A stretch of DNA of 64,000 bases. Source: Candidatus Anaerobutyricum avicola. GTDB lineage: Bacteria; Bacillota; Clostridia; Lachnospirales; Lachnospiraceae. This document shows, piece after piece, positions 1 through 8,795 of the stretch (its first letter is position 1; each line of letters begins with the position of its first letter). Position numbers and translations under genes: made by a program. The notes under the pieces were generated by a model that ran no database searches, was not told the origin of the DNA, and saw nothing but the letters and a program-made list of their open reading frames with translations. Location of the stretch: assembly GCA_019113845.1 (NCBI GenBank), contig DXGQ01000032.1:22834-86833 (forward strand), in the 5' to 3' direction.

Positions 1-809
1 AGTACCACGTAAAGCACCGGCTGATGGAGAAGATAAAAAAGCAGACTGTGCCGTCCCAAAAAGCCCAAAAGCGGAAGACGTTTTTTCCGTAAAAACTGTT
101 TCACACGTTCCCCATGTGAAACATACTCTATTCGTTCTTTTTGCATAAAATGTTCCCCGGACTGTCTTCCCGGAAGCGTCCCGTCTGGCTCCGAATGGAG
201 AACAAAGCGCCCGAGAAAACAGCCGCAGAGGAATAAAAAGATCCATGGGAGAAAAGAAAAATAATCCGTAGAATAAAAATCTGCCGGAGGAAACCCGAAG
301 AAAGCAGTGCCAAGATTCTGGTACAGGCCTTCCGGCAGTTTCATAAACTGCCACCCCTCAAAACCTGCGAATCCACTGTTTACATTTCTTGTAAGCACAA
401 AAAGAAATGCGCTGATCAAAAATCCCGGCAGAGGGCGGCAGCGGGACAAAAGAGGCGAGCATACCGTCGCCACAAAAGAGGCCGTGCCGAGAAAGGTGAG
501 CACACCGAAAACAACCCGGTCTTCCGGCAAAACAAGGCAGGTGACCGCCGTCACCAGCAGCCCCGCCCCGAAAACGATACCGGCGCGGCGGTATTTTTTC
601 CGCCCCAGACACTGGCAGAAGCCGGACAGCAGGATAAACGTCCAGCAAATGCTCTGCTGCCATACATAGCCGACGGTACTCCGGTACCACGGCACGTCCA
701 CTCCGAACATATACACGAGGTCCCACATGCCGTGGTAGAGTACCATGCTGATGAACACCAGCCCCCGAAGTTCATCCAGGGCATGATACCGTACATTTTT
801 TTCTGCCAT
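1..809 (-). CDS. DUF1624 / heparan-alpha-glucosaminide N-acetyltransferase-like membrane protein (partial, runs off window start)
   Basis: ATG at 809 (minus), open frame to position 1: MAEKNVRYHALDELRGLVFISMVLYHGMWDLVYMF...LGFLGRHSLLFYLLHQPVLYVV; absent from ORF track because no stop lies in the window. Confidence 0.75.
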   Translation of the reverse strand, partial: MAEKNVRYHALDELRGLVFISMVLYHGMWDLVYMFGVDVPWYRSTVGYVWQQSICWTFILLSGFCQCLGRKKYRRAGIVFGAGLLVTAVTCLVLPEDRVVFGVLTFLGTASFVATVCSPLLSRCRPLPGFLISAFLFVLTRNVNSGFAGFEGWQFMKLPEGLYQNLGTAFFGFPPADFYSTDYFSFLPWIFLFLCGCFLGRFVLHSEPDGTLPGRQSGEHFMQKERIEYVSHGERVKQFLRKKRLPLLGFLGRHSLLFYLLHQPVLYVV

Positions 810-916
810 TGCGTCCTTCCTTTCTTTCTGTCAGATATGAAATAACTATTGACTCCTCCGTATCCACTTCGATCATGCAGTCATCTACCTGTTCCGGCAA
901 AACACAACGACATGAT

Positions 917-2398
917 TTATCTGGCGGTCGCCCGTTTCGTTTTTCTTACTTTCTGATGAAAGGCATCCTTCCATAAAGACGGATGGAAGAGAATGAGCAG
1001 CGGGAACAATTCCAGCCTGCCCGCCAGCATATCAAACATCAGGACCACTTTGGACAGGTCGGATAAATGCGCGAAATTTTCCATCGGTCCGACCAGAGCA
1101 AGTCCCGGTCCCACGTTGTTGATAGCAGTCGCCACCGCCGTAAAGGTCGTCACCAGATCTTTGCCCTCCAGAGAAACGAGGAAGACAGAGAGCACGAACA
1201 GAATCATAAAAGTGATAAAGTAAACGTTTGTGGAACGGACCACCTCATGTTCCACCGGCTTGCCGTCTACCTTGATCTTCTTGATGCTCTTCGGATGGAT
1301 ATAGGAGTTCAGCTCCTTTTTCACCGTCTTGATGAGCAGCACGAAACGGGACACCTTGATACCGCCTCCGGTACTGCCGGCACAGGCGCCGATGAACATG
1401 AGAAGCACCAGTATTGTCTGGCAGCTCCCCGACCAGTAATTAAAGTCAACCGTGGCAAAACCCGTGGTGGTGATGATGGATGCCACCTGAAATGCCGCGT
1501 GTTTTAACGCCTCGGCAAATCCCATGGCCGTGTTGCACAGCGACCAGGTGATGAAGGCTGTCGCCGCCGCAATGACGAGGAAATAATATCGCACTTCCTC
1601 GATCTCCACCGCCTTTTTAAACTTCCGGAACAGGATCAGGTAATAGGCGTTAAAATTGACGCCGAACAATATCATAAATATGGTGATGACCCATTGGAGA
1701 TACGAAGAATACCCCGCGATGCTGTCGCTCTTGATAGCAAAACCTCCCGTTCCCGCCGTTCCGAAGGTGATGGTCAGCGCGTCGTAAAGCGGCATATGCC
1801 CGATCAGAAGCAGAATGATCTGTACCAATGTCAGTCCAATGTAGATAATATATAAAATTCTCGCCGTATATTTGATCTTCGGCACCAGTTTGCCGACGGA
1901 CGGTCCCGGACTCTCCGCCCGCATCAGATTAATGTGGGAACCGCCACTTAAAGGAATGACCGCCAGCAGGAAGACCAGAACGCCCATGCCGCCGATCCAG
2001 TGGGTAAAACACCGCCAGAAGTTGACCGAGCGGGACACCGCCTCCACATCGGTCAGGATGCTGGAGCCGGTGGTCGTAAAACCGGAGATCGTCTCAAACA
2101 TGGCGTCCACAAAAGTCGGCGCCGTTCCGGTCAGATAAAATGGCAGACTGCCGAAAATACTCATGATGATCCAGCTTAACGCCGTCGCCACACAGCCTTC
2201 TTTTAAATAAAAAACGTGGCTTTTTGGCTTGCGGATGGTCGCCAGCGTTCCGAGAAAAAAGCAGAGCGCCGCCACCCCGAGGATGACAAATCCTTCTTTC
2301 TCTCTGTAGATTACTGCCACAATGCATGGCAGCAGCATCAAAATGCCCTCGATCCGGAGGACCTGTCCTAAAATGTATCGAATCATTGCATTATTCAT
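917..2398 (-). CDS. trkH: TrkH family potassium uptake protein
   Basis: 493 aa, repeated pore motifs (TTTGSSIL, GTAGTGGFA, STGGGIKVSR, INNVGPG). Confidence 0.93.
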   Translation of the reverse strand: MNNAMIRYILGQVLRIEGILMLLPCIVAVIYREKEGFVILGVAALCFFLGTLATIRKPKSHVFYLKEGCVATALSWIIMSIFGSLPFYLTGTAPTFVDAMFETISGFTTTGSSILTDVEAVSRSVNFWRCFTHWIGGMGVLVFLLAVIPLSGGSHINLMRAESPGPSVGKLVPKIKYTARILYIIYIGLTLVQIILLLIGHMPLYDALTITFGTAGTGGFAIKSDSIAGYSSYLQWVITIFMILFGVNFNAYYLILFRKFKKAVEIEEVRYYFLVIAAATAFITWSLCNTAMGFAEALKHAAFQVASIITTTGFATVDFNYWSGSCQTILVLLMFIGACAGSTGGGIKVSRFVLLIKTVKKELNSYIHPKSIKKIKVDGKPVEHEVVRSTNVYFITFMILFVLSVFLVSLEGKDLVTTFTAVATAINNVGPGLALVGPMENFAHLSDLSKVVLMFDMLAGRLELFPLLILFHPSLWKDAFHQKVRKTKRATAR

Positions 2399-2410
2399 GA
2401 CGTTCCTCCG

Positions 2411-3799
2411 CTAAAGTAAAATATCCCGGATATCCTCGAATCCTGTGTTTGTGGTGACGATCATTACGGAATCTCCCTCCCGGATGCAGTCCTGCCCGCT
2501 CGGAATCAGAATCTTTCCCTCCCGGAAAATACAGGCAACCAGCAGATTCTTCTTTAAAGAAAGATCCATGAGCGGCACATCGGTCACTGCCGACGGCGCA
2601 TCCACCCGGAACTCGATGGCCTCCACCTGAGAATCATACATGTGATACAGCGTCTCAATATTGCTGTCCATGGAATTCTTTCTGGCACGTACGTAGGCGA
2701 TAATCGCTTCCGCGGTAATATATCTCGGATAGATCACGCTTCCCAGGTCAAGCCGGTTGATGACATCTTTAAAGGTGATACGGTTGATCTTTGTGATCAC
2801 TTTAGCATGAGACACCTGTCTTGCGTGAAGGGTCAGCAGGATATTCTCCTCGTCAATTCCCGTCAGCGGCACGAACGATTCCACCCAGGAAAGGCCTTCT
2901 TCTTCCAGAAGCTCCTGGTCCGTACCGTCTCCGTTGATGATGACCGCCTCCGGCAAAAGGATGCTCAGTTCCTCGCAGCGCTCTTTATCCTGCTCAATGA
3001 TCTTCACGGAAAGTCCCATCGGGATCAGCTGCTTTGCCAGATAAAACGCCGCCTTGCCGCCGCCGATAATCAGGGTGTTTGCCACCCGGGTCGTCTGGAA
3101 ACCAATCTGTTTTAAGAATGGCTTCGTCATCTTTCTCGGCGCCACAAAGGAAAGGATATCCCCTTTCTGTATCTGAAAATCACCGTCCGGGATATAGACA
3201 TCCTCGCCGCGCTCCACCGCGCAGACGAGAACTTCTTTTGCCAGCTTCTCCCCCATCTGGGCAATAGTCATGCCGTCGAGCACGTTGTTGTCCGGCACGG
3301 CAAACTTAATAAGCTCTGCCTGTCCGCGGGCAAAAGGATGCGTCTCCAGCGCCGACGGGAGAAACAGGATACGCGCCGCCTCCCTGGCGGCCTCCAGTTC
3401 CGGGTTGATGATCATGGTCAGTCCCAGTTTTTCCCGCAGGTATGCCGCCTCCTGGCTGTAATCCGGCGTACGGACCCTCGCGATGGTCGCACAATCACCG
3501 ACCTGTTTTGCCACCGTACAGCACAGCAGGTTCAATTCATCGGATTCTGTCACAGCGATAAACAGATCAGCTTTTTCAATCCCGGCCTCCATCTGCACAC
3601 TGAAACTGGCGCCATTCCCCGCCAGTCCCATAATGTCATAATAATTGGCGATTTCCTGTATTTTCCCGGCATTTTTATCGACAATCGTGATATCGTGCCC
3701 CTCTTTGGATAATTGCTCCACCAAAGTTACGCCGACTTTACCACAGCCGACGATGATAATCTTCAGTCCTCTCTTCACAGAAGTTTTCTTCCCAAACAT
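2411..3799 (-). CDS. trkA: Trk system potassium transporter TrkA
   Basis: Two Rossmann/TrkA-N units (IIVGCGKVGVTLVEQLSKEGHDITIVD; LIIGGGKAAFYLAKQL) plus TrkA-C; start MFGKK at 3799 preceded by AGGAGG. Confidence 0.93.
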   Translation of the reverse strand: MFGKKTSVKRGLKIIIVGCGKVGVTLVEQLSKEGHDITIVDKNAGKIQEIANYYDIMGLAGNGASFSVQMEAGIEKADLFIAVTESDELNLLCCTVAKQVGDCATIARVRTPDYSQEAAYLREKLGLTMIINPELEAAREAARILFLPSALETHPFARGQAELIKFAVPDNNVLDGMTIAQMGEKLAKEVLVCAVERGEDVYIPDGDFQIQKGDILSFVAPRKMTKPFLKQIGFQTTRVANTLIIGGGKAAFYLAKQLIPMGLSVKIIEQDKERCEELSILLPEAVIINGDGTDQELLEEEGLSWVESFVPLTGIDEENILLTLHARQVSHAKVITKINRITFKDVINRLDLGSVIYPRYITAEAIIAYVRARKNSMDSNIETLYHMYDSQVEAIEFRVDAPSAVTDVPLMDLSLKKNLLVACIFREGKILIPSGQDCIREGDSVMIVTTNTGFEDIRDILL

Positions 3800-3905
3800 T
3801 CTGCAATCCTCCTGTATTTCTTTCATACTTTCGCAAGAAGTATAGCACAAATTTCGTCATACAGACAGCTTTGTTTAAAATTTATCTTTTCCGGCGCCAT
3901 ATCTG

Positions 3906-5444
3906 TCAGTTTTGCGGAAAAACCATCTGGGCAAGATACTGTTCCTGAAACAGCGGATTTTGCGCCAGCACAATTTCTTTCACGCTTTCTGCCACCGTCT
4001 GAAATCTCCCGGCAAGGGATGGGTTTCCGGCGAAAAGCACCGCTCCTGCCAGCGAACTGTTCCCGACAGCTCTGACCTTTGGAACAAGCGCTTCCGGAAG
4101 CAGTCCGATCCCCGCCGCCTTTCGGATATTCACTTTCTGCCCGAATCCCCCGGCGAGATAGACATGACTGATCTCTTCGTATCCTGTACCGTATTCCCGA
4201 AGCAGCACTTCTATCCCTGCCCGGATAGCCGCTTTGGCAAGCTGCACTTCCCGGACATCCCCGATGGTAAAGGTCACAGATGGCGCAATCTCATATCCAT
4301 TTTTCAGAAAATTTTCTTCCGGTCTTCCGTCCGCACCGATGAATCCTTCTTTTAACAGCTCATACATGATCTCAATCACGCCGGAACCGCAAAGGCCTGC
4401 GGGAGCGCCGCCTCCGATCGTCTTTATATGCGGCCGTCCACAGATGATATTTACCGAAGAGACCGCCCCGGCGATTCCTGCCATACCGCAGCTGATATTT
4501 CCGCCTTCCAATGCCGGCCCCGCCGCCGTGGACGAAGCGAGCATCTTATCGCAGTTGCCGAGGACCATTTCTCCGTTGGTGCCCAGATCTACCAGAAGAT
4601 TGATATCCCTGTTTTCGTCCATACCACAGGCGATGACGCCGCTCACCACATCCGCGCCGACAAAGGCGCTGACTCCCGGAAGAATCGTCATATTTCCCGA
4701 CGGATGCAAAGAAAGATCGACCGGCGTGTACGGAGCCACACCGAGGGTCCGGCAGGAATAGCCGAGAAGCAGATGCTCCATCGTCGTATTTCCTGAAATG
4801 ACAAGAGGGGTATCCGGCGAGACGCCAAGACCGTCCATGAGAGACCGGATATCTTCTCTGATACATTGCCGGAGCTGCTCTCCTTTTCCTTCCACCGAAG
4901 CCTTGATGCGGGACAATACATCCGCGCCAAATGTGCGCTGATGGTTGACGGAGGTGACTGTTTTTGTTACCTGACCGGTCGCCGTTTCCACCAAAGACGC
5001 CGCCAGCGTCGTTGTGCCAATATCCATGGCAACAACCCTTCCGCCTTCCGAAGTTTCCGTACCCTGACAGGAAATGTCCGGCTTCCTCACATTTTTTGCA
5101 GATGCTCCCTTTCCGTCCTTCCCGTAAAACGCGCTCTCCGCCGCCATGGAACTCTCATCCATCCTCTTTTCCACAGTGATCTCCGCATCCAGTTCCTCTT
5201 CTCCCCGGTTCTTTACCTGACACGCCAGCCTCCATCCGGCATCCAGCTCTTCTTTTGTAAAAAAAGTCTGCTCTGTCTCTGTCGGGACAGGCGGATCACT
5301 CAGAAACTGTACCCGGCATTTTCCACAGGTGCCGTTTCCCCCGCAAAAAGCCGGCAGAAAAGCGCCTTCCCGCTGCATGACATCCAGAAGCGTCTCGTCT
5401 TTTTTTATGATAAAATGTCTTACATCCATTTTCGTATTCTCCAA
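3906..5444 (-). CDS. 2Fe-2S / ASKHA-domain protein, RACo-like corrinoid activation protein (DUF4445)
   Basis: N-terminal ferredoxin motif CGGNGTCGKC; ASKHA motifs AMDIGTTTLAASLV, LVDLGTNGEMVLG, YLAGGFGQKVN. Confidence 0.85.
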   Translation of the reverse strand: MENTKMDVRHFIIKKDETLLDVMQREGAFLPAFCGGNGTCGKCRVQFLSDPPVPTETEQTFFTKEELDAGWRLACQVKNRGEEELDAEITVEKRMDESSMAAESAFYGKDGKGASAKNVRKPDISCQGTETSEGGRVVAMDIGTTTLAASLVETATGQVTKTVTSVNHQRTFGADVLSRIKASVEGKGEQLRQCIREDIRSLMDGLGVSPDTPLVISGNTTMEHLLLGYSCRTLGVAPYTPVDLSLHPSGNMTILPGVSAFVGADVVSGVIACGMDENRDINLLVDLGTNGEMVLGNCDKMLASSTAAGPALEGGNISCGMAGIAGAVSSVNIICGRPHIKTIGGGAPAGLCGSGVIEIMYELLKEGFIGADGRPEENFLKNGYEIAPSVTFTIGDVREVQLAKAAIRAGIEVLLREYGTGYEEISHVYLAGGFGQKVNIRKAAGIGLLPEALVPKVRAVGNSSLAGAVLFAGNPSLAGRFQTVAESVKEIVLAQNPLFQEQYLAQMVFPQN

Positions 5445-5522
5445 TTTTTGTCACAACACTGCATCCTTTTTCACTTCGCTATCTTACCATGCTTTATTTT
5501 GAAAGAAAAGAGACAAAAGCAA

Positions 5523-5549
5523 AATCAGGGAACCCTGTCGGTTCCCTGA
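5523..5549 (-). terminator. Rho-independent terminator of the acidic-protein gene
   Basis: ATCAGGGAACC-CTGTC-GGTTCCCTGAT perfect inverted repeat, T-rich on minus strand. Confidence 0.7.
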
Positions 5550-5607
5550 TCGTCATAGTACGCTTATCAGTTATGTCATTTCAGCCATATCATTGATATC
5601 CGTTATA

Positions 5608-6558
5608 TCAGTCATCCCAGTCGCGATCATCATCGTCATCGTCATGTCTGTCATCCCAGTCGTCATCATCGTCATGCCTGTCATCCCAGTCATCATCATA
5701 GCGGTCGTCATGGTCATCGTAACGGTCATCCCAGTCATCGTCATAACGGTTATCTCCGCCAGCTGCAGGATAATTTACATAACTTCCTCCATTCTGATCA
5801 TCATGCCATTCCCAGTCATCATCCCAGTCATCGTCCCAGTCATCATGACCCCAGTCGTCGTCATCGCCCCAGTCGTCATAATCTCTGTCCCAGTCGAACT
5901 TATCTTCCAGATAATCTTCCACTTCATCCAGATAATCTTCTACGCGGTCGATGGCATCATCCATCCGCTCTGCGGTCCGTCCCCAGCGGTCATCCCAGCG
6001 ATCGTTGAGTCTGTCGAGCTTATGATCGATGGCATTCAGCTGACCAATGTAAGAATAATACTGTGTTCTGCGCTGACCGGCCGATACATTCCAGTTCGCT
6101 GCCTTTGCCGCTTTAAAGATCTTTTTGATCTGTTTTCTGTACTTGTTGAGTTTCTTCTCGTCGGAATTCTTTCCCTTGGAAGTGTTCCACTTCTTTGCAG
6201 CCTTCGCTGTGCCTTTTACCTTGATCTTCATGGTCGCTTTCAGGCTGGTTCCCTTAATCTCCACGGTAATCTTCGCCGTGCCTGCCTTGCGCGCCATGAT
6301 TCTGGTGTCATCGCCTCTTTTGCGAAGAACCTTTGCCACAGATGGCTTGCTGCTCTTCCAGACGATATTGCTGTCTCTGACGTAATCGTCATCAAATGCT
6401 CCATCCGCATCCAGTTCCACGGTTCTTCCCACCCATGCGGTCCTGGAACCGTCGATGTAAATGCTTCTTGACGCTGCCTTCGTATCCACATTCGCAGCCA
6501 GCATTACCGCTGCTGCCGCCGCAAGAGTGAGCGCGCCTGCCAATACTTTTTTCCTCAT
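5608..6558 (-). CDS. Secreted protein: signal peptide, Big2-like Ig domain, helical region, D/W/R/H-rich tail
   Basis: 316 aa; tail ...DDWGDDDDWGHDDWDDDWDDDWEWHDD...RYDDDWDDRHDDDDDWDDRHDDDDDDRDWDD; paralogous to 6800..7510. Confidence 0.85.
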   Translation of the reverse strand: MRKKVLAGALTLAAAAAVMLAANVDTKAASRSIYIDGSRTAWVGRTVELDADGAFDDDYVRDSNIVWKSSKPSVAKVLRKRGDDTRIMARKAGTAKITVEIKGTSLKATMKIKVKGTAKAAKKWNTSKGKNSDEKKLNKYRKQIKKIFKAAKAANWNVSAGQRRTQYYSYIGQLNAIDHKLDRLNDRWDDRWGRTAERMDDAIDRVEDYLDEVEDYLEDKFDWDRDYDDWGDDDDWGHDDWDDDWDDDWEWHDDQNGGSYVNYPAAGGDNRYDDDWDDRYDDHDDRYDDDWDDRHDDDDDWDDRHDDDDDDRDWDD

Positions 6559-6643
6559 AAATTTTTCCTCCCACTGATTTCGGTTTTGTGCTGCGGTTGC
6601 CCGGTTACATACAGATCTCTCATACTCTCTTTACTTCATTTTT

Positions 6644-6702
6644 TCTCCTGACGCATTTACCGCGTCAATAATGGTAGATTTGAAAGTTCACTTTCAAATT
6701 TA
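6644..6702. repeat. Dispersed two-hairpin repeat, copy A
   Basis: tctccTGACGCatttaccGCGTCAataatggtagATTTGAAAGTtcACTTTCAAAT; matches copies at 36.3, 52.3 and 55.5 kb. Confidence 0.85.
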
Positions 6703-6799
6703 TTTCAATCCTGCTACTTTCCCTGTCGACGCCGGACCCGTCGGTCCGGCATCAGAAAAACTGCATTTTTGAATCATATTGACTGCGACATCAGTCATT

Positions 6800-7510
6800 C
6801 TAATCATCATACCTGTCATCATCATATCTGTCGTCATAGAAATCATCATTCCAGTCAAACCTGTGATCCAGGTAGTCCTCTACTATCTCCATGTAATTCT
6901 CCACACTGTCCACTGCTCTCTCCATAGAACGCGCGGTGCTTCCCCAACGGTCATCCCAGCGATTACTGATCACATCGATCTTAAGGTCGATTGCATTTAA
7001 CCTTCTTTCAAAGTTCTGACGCACTGCTCTGCGTTCTGCCGGAGTTGCCGGTACAGCTGTCGCTGCCATCTGCTTTCTCAGTTTTTTGATTTTTTTCCGG
7101 TATTTTTTCAGTTTCTTTCTGTCAGAATCCGCTACGCTGGAAGTGGAGGTTGCTTTCTTTACTGTGATCGTTTTTGTCGTCTTGATGTTTGTTCCGTTGA
7201 TCTTTACAACAACTTTTGCCTTTCCGACTTTCAGTCCTTTTACTCTGGTATCATCACCACGACCATTTAATACCTTTAAAACGGAAGGCTTCTTACTCGT
7301 CCATACGACATCCCAGCTGCTCACCAGATCGTCATCCGGATAAATGTTCGTATCCAGTTCAATCGTCTTGCCTACCTGTACGGAACCGGAGCCTTCGATG
7401 CGAACTCCCTGCGGCGGAACCGCTGCCTTAGCCGGAACTGCTGTCGTCAGTAAAATAGTTGCTGCCATTGCTGATGTCAATAATCCTGCGAATACTTTCT
7501 TCTTACTCAT
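6800..7510 (-). CDS. Secreted Ig-like protein with Asp-rich tail (paralogue of 5608..6558)
   Basis: 236 aa; shared SxKPSVxKVLxxRGDDTR, LNAIDxKxDxxxxRWDDRWGxTA and VEDYLxxxFDW. Confidence 0.85.
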   Translation of the reverse strand: MSKKKVFAGLLTSAMAATILLTTAVPAKAAVPPQGVRIEGSGSVQVGKTIELDTNIYPDDDLVSSWDVVWTSKKPSVLKVLNGRGDDTRVKGLKVGKAKVVVKINGTNIKTTKTITVKKATSTSSVADSDRKKLKKYRKKIKKLRKQMAATAVPATPAERRAVRQNFERRLNAIDLKIDVISNRWDDRWGSTARSMERAVDSVENYMEIVEDYLDHRFDWNDDFYDDRYDDDRYDD

Positions 7511-7985
7511 AATTCTTCCTCCTTGTTGTCTTTAATCCGTGCAGACAATTTGTTGAAATGCTTTCGATATTTCAAACTTTATTGTGTGCTCTTGTCTTGT
7601 TTTGATGATGCCATTATATAGGCCATCTTTCAATTCCCTATAACGGAAAATTAAACTTTTCTTAAATTCTATCTGATTTATAGGAAATATTTTCACATTC
7701 AGACACTATTCAGAGAAATTCTGTTATGAGTGCTCAAACTGCTGTTTTCCTCCCGCAACATGCTGTTTTTTTATCGGATGGACTCATCATACGGAGCACC
7801 TTTTAAGTAGCTATAAAGAAAATTTAAACTTTTTCTAAACTCTATTATTTTAGTGTGAAATGTAAAATATTCGTAAATTCAGGTAAAATATAAGTAACTT
7901 AAAATAAAATCAATATAAATTCTGTGTATGTTTTCCATGGGTCTCATTTATCTCTGATAACGGAAAATCACACATTTCCTTTCCG

Positions 7986-8696
7986 TTACTTCTGACGAAA
8001 ACGGTAGCCGGCTCCCCAGACCGTCTCTATCAACTTCAACGTCTTTTCATCCGGTCCGATCTTCTCCCGGATGCGGTTAATGTGCACCGCCACCGTGGCG
8101 GTATCACCGATGGCGTCCATCCCCCATATGCGGTCAAACAACGTATCTTTGGAAAAAACAATGTTCGGATTGGATGCCAGAAAATACAGAAGTTCAAACT
8201 CTTTATTGGCAAGCTCCACTTCCCTGTCTCCCACAAAGACCTGTCTGGACAACGGAAGAATCTTCAGATCTCCCACCTGAATGCTGCCTTCCTCAAATGC
8301 CTTTCTCTTCGAAGTCTCATTACTCTTCTTGAGCCGCTCATGGATGTTGATATGCGCTTTCACCCGCGCCACCAGTTCACTTGGGCTGAACGGTTTCACA
8401 ATGTAATCGTCCGCTCCCAGCCCGAGACCCCTGATCTTATCCAGGTCTTCTCTTTTGGCGGTCACCATGATGATCGCCACGTCCTTCTGCTTGCGGATCT
8501 CCCGGCAGATGGTAAACCCATTGACTCCCGGCAGCATGACATCCAGCAGGATCAGGTCATAGTCGTTGGAAAGCGCCAGTTTCATCCCTTCCTGTCCATC
8601 CTGGCAGATGGTCACTTCAAAATCTTCGATCTCCAGATAATCTCTTTCAATCTCGGCGATCAGAATATCATCCTCCACGATCAATATCTTTCTCAT
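7986..8696 (-). CDS. OmpR-family response regulator
   Basis: 236 aa, REC (ILIVEDDILIAEIE...LILLDVMLPG...KPFSPSEL) plus winged-helix domain. Confidence 0.95.
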   Translation of the reverse strand: MRKILIVEDDILIAEIERDYLEIEDFEVTICQDGQEGMKLALSNDYDLILLDVMLPGVNGFTICREIRKQKDVAIIMVTAKREDLDKIRGLGLGADDYIVKPFSPSELVARVKAHINIHERLKKSNETSKRKAFEEGSIQVGDLKILPLSRQVFVGDREVELANKEFELLYFLASNPNIVFSKDTLFDRIWGMDAIGDTATVAVHINRIREKIGPDEKTLKLIETVWGAGYRFRQK

Positions 8697-8795
8697 AAAC
8701 CTTCTCTCTCCTTTTTACTATATCTCTGTTAACTTCTCTGTCTGTTTTTTCTGGCTTCTGCATTTTTATCTGTCCATCTCTCTGTGATGACTGGT

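Noticed and set aside
128-796. Several short minus-strand ORFs in the track
   Set aside because: They are out-of-frame overlaps of the partial DUF1624 membrane protein gene that runs from 809 off the window start.
5608-5900. Short repeated DNA units resembling a CRISPR or minisatellite array
   Set aside because: Units are in coding frame with no constant repeat/unique spacer pattern; it is a coding Asp-rich repeat.
5593-6471. 292-aa plus-strand ORF rich in V/I/P (MISVISVIPVAIIIVIVMSVIP...)
   Set aside because: Antisense shadow of the Asp-rich gene: GAT/GAC codons read backwards give ATC/GTC. No RBS or homology.
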